A stretch of 35,973 nucleotides of DNA from Sphaerotilus sp. Its GTDB lineage: Bacteria; Pseudomonadota; Gammaproteobacteria; Burkholderiales; Burkholderiaceae_C. Position 1 is the first letter of the stretch, and each line of letters begins with the position of its first letter. Made by a program: the position numbers and the translations under genes. Positions 34,655 to 35,973 of the stretch are shown piece after piece. The notes under the pieces were generated by a model, which was not told where the DNA came from, ran no database searches, and saw nothing but the letters and a program-made list of their open reading frames with translations. The stretch covers positions 1 through 35,973 of the forward strand of contig JAAFKB010000038.1 of NCBI GenBank assembly GCA_013299055.1. The letters are read 5' to 3'.

Positions 34655-35854
34655 TCAGACGCGCTCGAAGATCCCGGCCGCACCCTGTCCGGTGCCGACG
34701 CACATCGTCAGCATGCCGTACTTCAGGTCATGGCGGCGCAGCGCGTGGATCAGCGTCGCGGCGCGGATGGCGCCGGTCGCGCCCAGCGGATGGCCAAGTG
34801 CGATCGCGCCGCCCATGCGATTGACCTTGCTGGGGTCGAGACCCGTGGTATTGATCACGGCCAGCGCCTGGGCCGCGAAGGCTTCGTTCAGCTCGATCCA
34901 GTCCAGGTCGCTCTGCTGCAGACCGGCGCTGCGCAGCGCCGCCGGGATCGCCTCGATCGGGCCGATGCCCATGATCTCCGGCGGCACGCCCTTGCTGGCG
35001 TAGCTGACGAAGCGCGCCAGCGGCGTCAGACCGTGCTGGCGGATCGCCTTCTCGCTGGCCAGGATCAGGCAGCCGGCGCCGTCGCTGGTCTGCGAGCTGT
35101 TACCCGCGGTGACACTGCCCTTGGCGGCGAACACCGTCTTGAGCTTGCCCAGTCCTTCGAGCGAGGTGTCGGGGCGGGCGCCTTCGTCGCGGTTGACCGT
35201 GCGGGTGCGGGTGCGGATCTCGCCGGTCGCGAGGTCGGGCGTGCGCTCGGCGATCTCGACGGCGGTGGTCTCGGCATCAAACTCGCCGGCGGCCTGCGCG
35301 GCCAAGGCTTTCTGGTGCGAGGCCAGCGCAAAGGCGTCTTGCGCGTCGCGGCTCACCTTCCACTGGTTGGCCACCTTCTCGGCGGTCAGGCCCATGCCGT
35401 AGGCGATGCCGACGTTCTCGTCGCGCTCGAAGATGCTCGGGTTGAAGCTGGGCGTGTTGCCGCTCATCGGCACCATGCTCATGCTCTCGGCGCCGCCGGC
35501 GATCATCACGTCGGCCTCACCGACGCGGATGCGGTCGGCGGCCATCTGGATCGCGCTCAGGCCCGAGGCGCAGAAGCGGTTGACGGTGATGCCGCCCACC
35601 GTGTTCGGCAGCCCCGCCAGCAGCGCGGCGACGCGGGCCATGTTCAGCCCTTGCGGACCTTCGGGCATGGCGCAGCCGATGATGGCGTCCTCGATGGCCT
35701 TCGGGTCCAGCGTCGGCACTTGCGCCAGCGCGCCGCGCATGGCGGCCACCAGCAGGTCGTCCGGCCGGGTGTTGCGGAAGAAGCCGCGGTGCGACTTGCC
35801 GATCGGCGTGCGGGTGGCGGCGACGATGTAGGCGTCTTGCAGTTGCTTGCTCAT
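34655..35854 (-). CDS. Acetyl-CoA C-acyltransferase (3-ketoacyl-CoA thiolase)
   Basis: Thiolase cleaves 3-ketoacyl-CoA to acetyl-CoA and a shortened acyl-CoA, the last step of beta-oxidation. The 399-residue protein has the acylated Cys in VNRFCASGLSAIQ, the family signature ELNEAFAAQALAV, GGAIALGHPLGATGA with the catalytic His, and the second Cys in MCVGTGQGAAG. GGAG lies 8 nt before the ATG. It follows, after 31 nt, the end of a probable FadB/J-type gene, so it is most likely the FadA-like partner of that complex. Confidence 0.95.
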   Translation of the reverse strand: MSKQLQDAYIVAATRTPIGKSHRGFFRNTRPDDLLVAAMRGALAQVPTLDPKAIEDAIIGCAMPEGPQGLNMARVAALLAGLPNTVGGITVNRFCASGLSAIQMAADRIRVGEADVMIAGGAESMSMVPMSGNTPSFNPSIFERDENVGIAYGMGLTAEKVANQWKVSRDAQDAFALASHQKALAAQAAGEFDAETTAVEIAERTPDLATGEIRTRTRTVNRDEGARPDTSLEGLGKLKTVFAAKGSVTAGNSSQTSDGAGCLILASEKAIRQHGLTPLARFVSYASKGVPPEIMGIGPIEAIPAALRSAGLQQSDLDWIELNEAFAAQALAVINTTGLDPSKVNRMGGAIALGHPLGATGAIRAATLIHALRRHDLKYGMLTMCVGTGQGAAGIFERV

Positions 35855-35885
35855 GGAATGTGCTCCGTTGGCGTCGTCGGCCGGT

Positions 35886-35973
35886 TCAGTTGCGCACCGG
35901 CTTGCCGGTCTGCAGCATGCCCATGATGCGTTCCTGGGACTTGGGGTGTTCGAGCAGCGCGCAGAAGTGCTTG
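35886..35973 (-). CDS. C-terminus of a probable FadB/J-type 3-hydroxyacyl-CoA dehydrogenase (partial)
   Basis: Only the last 28 codons are in the window, ending ERIMGMLQTGKPVRN before the TGA at 35888-35886; the gene continues past the right edge. The C-terminal sequence and its place just before a thiolase fit the large NAD-binding 3-hydroxyacyl-CoA dehydrogenase/enoyl-CoA hydratase of Burkholderiales. The short visible part makes this call tentative. Confidence 0.6.
   Translation of the reverse strand, partial: KHFCALLEHPKSQERIMGMLQTGKPVRN

Overview
The window looks like chromosomal DNA of a high-GC betaproteobacterium of the order Burkholderiales, in the Leptothrix/Sphaerotilus/Rubrivivax neighbourhood. 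The evidence is uniform high-GC codon use and gene neighbourhoods typical of that order: rsmB-DUF4390-ntrY/ntrX-like, ubiJ-ubiB-fmdB-DUF502-aspS with nudB nearby, and a lemA gene just upstream. The placement is inferred from gene content; no marker such as 16S rRNA is present.

Layout. Positions 1-1885 contain no gene I can defend. They hold four tandem copies of a roughly 203-bp repeat (1-814) and a second set of shorter hairpin-bearing repeats (about 890-1823). At 1886-3175 lies an intact P4-type tyrosine integrase whose start faces the 3' end of a tRNA-Phe gene (3358-3433). This is the usual geometry of a genomic island inserted in a tRNA gene; the island runs off the left edge.

Positions 3533-12229 form one long minus-strand gene run: proA, queC, lemA, an unknown protein, rsmB, a DUF4390 gene, an NtrY-like sensor kinase and a short NtrX-like response regulator. 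Start/stop overlaps at proA/queC and queC/lemA suggest cotranscription. Positions 12293-13837 look like an accessory insert: a VapC-like toxin with an AbrB-type antitoxin, a palindromic operator, and a divergent set of three small genes (ribbon-helix-helix, membrane, zinc-ribbon/membrane).

Positions 13845-15523 carry galE and a FrnE-type DsbA protein. Positions 15657-20578 read rightward: ubiJ and ubiB (ubiquinone synthesis), an FmdB zinc-ribbon protein, a DUF502 membrane protein and aspS. Two paralogous acyltransferases on the minus strand (20603-21817 and 24595-25761) bracket a tightly overlapping plus-strand trio: a nudix hydrolase (probably NudB), an endonuclease/exonuclease/phosphatase-fold protein and a cardiolipin synthase-like phospholipase D.

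The rest is core metabolism and transport: htpX, an MFS transporter, a LysR regulator translationally joined to pyrC, a small membrane protein, an Atm1-type ABC exporter, an acyl-CoA thioesterase, an SGNH hydrolase, and a fatty-acid beta-oxidation block (enoyl-CoA hydratase, thiolase, and the C-terminus of a probable FadB/J-type enzyme at the right edge). No CRISPR array, rRNA gene or complete insertion sequence is visible. The least explained DNA is the repeat-rich island end at 1-1885.
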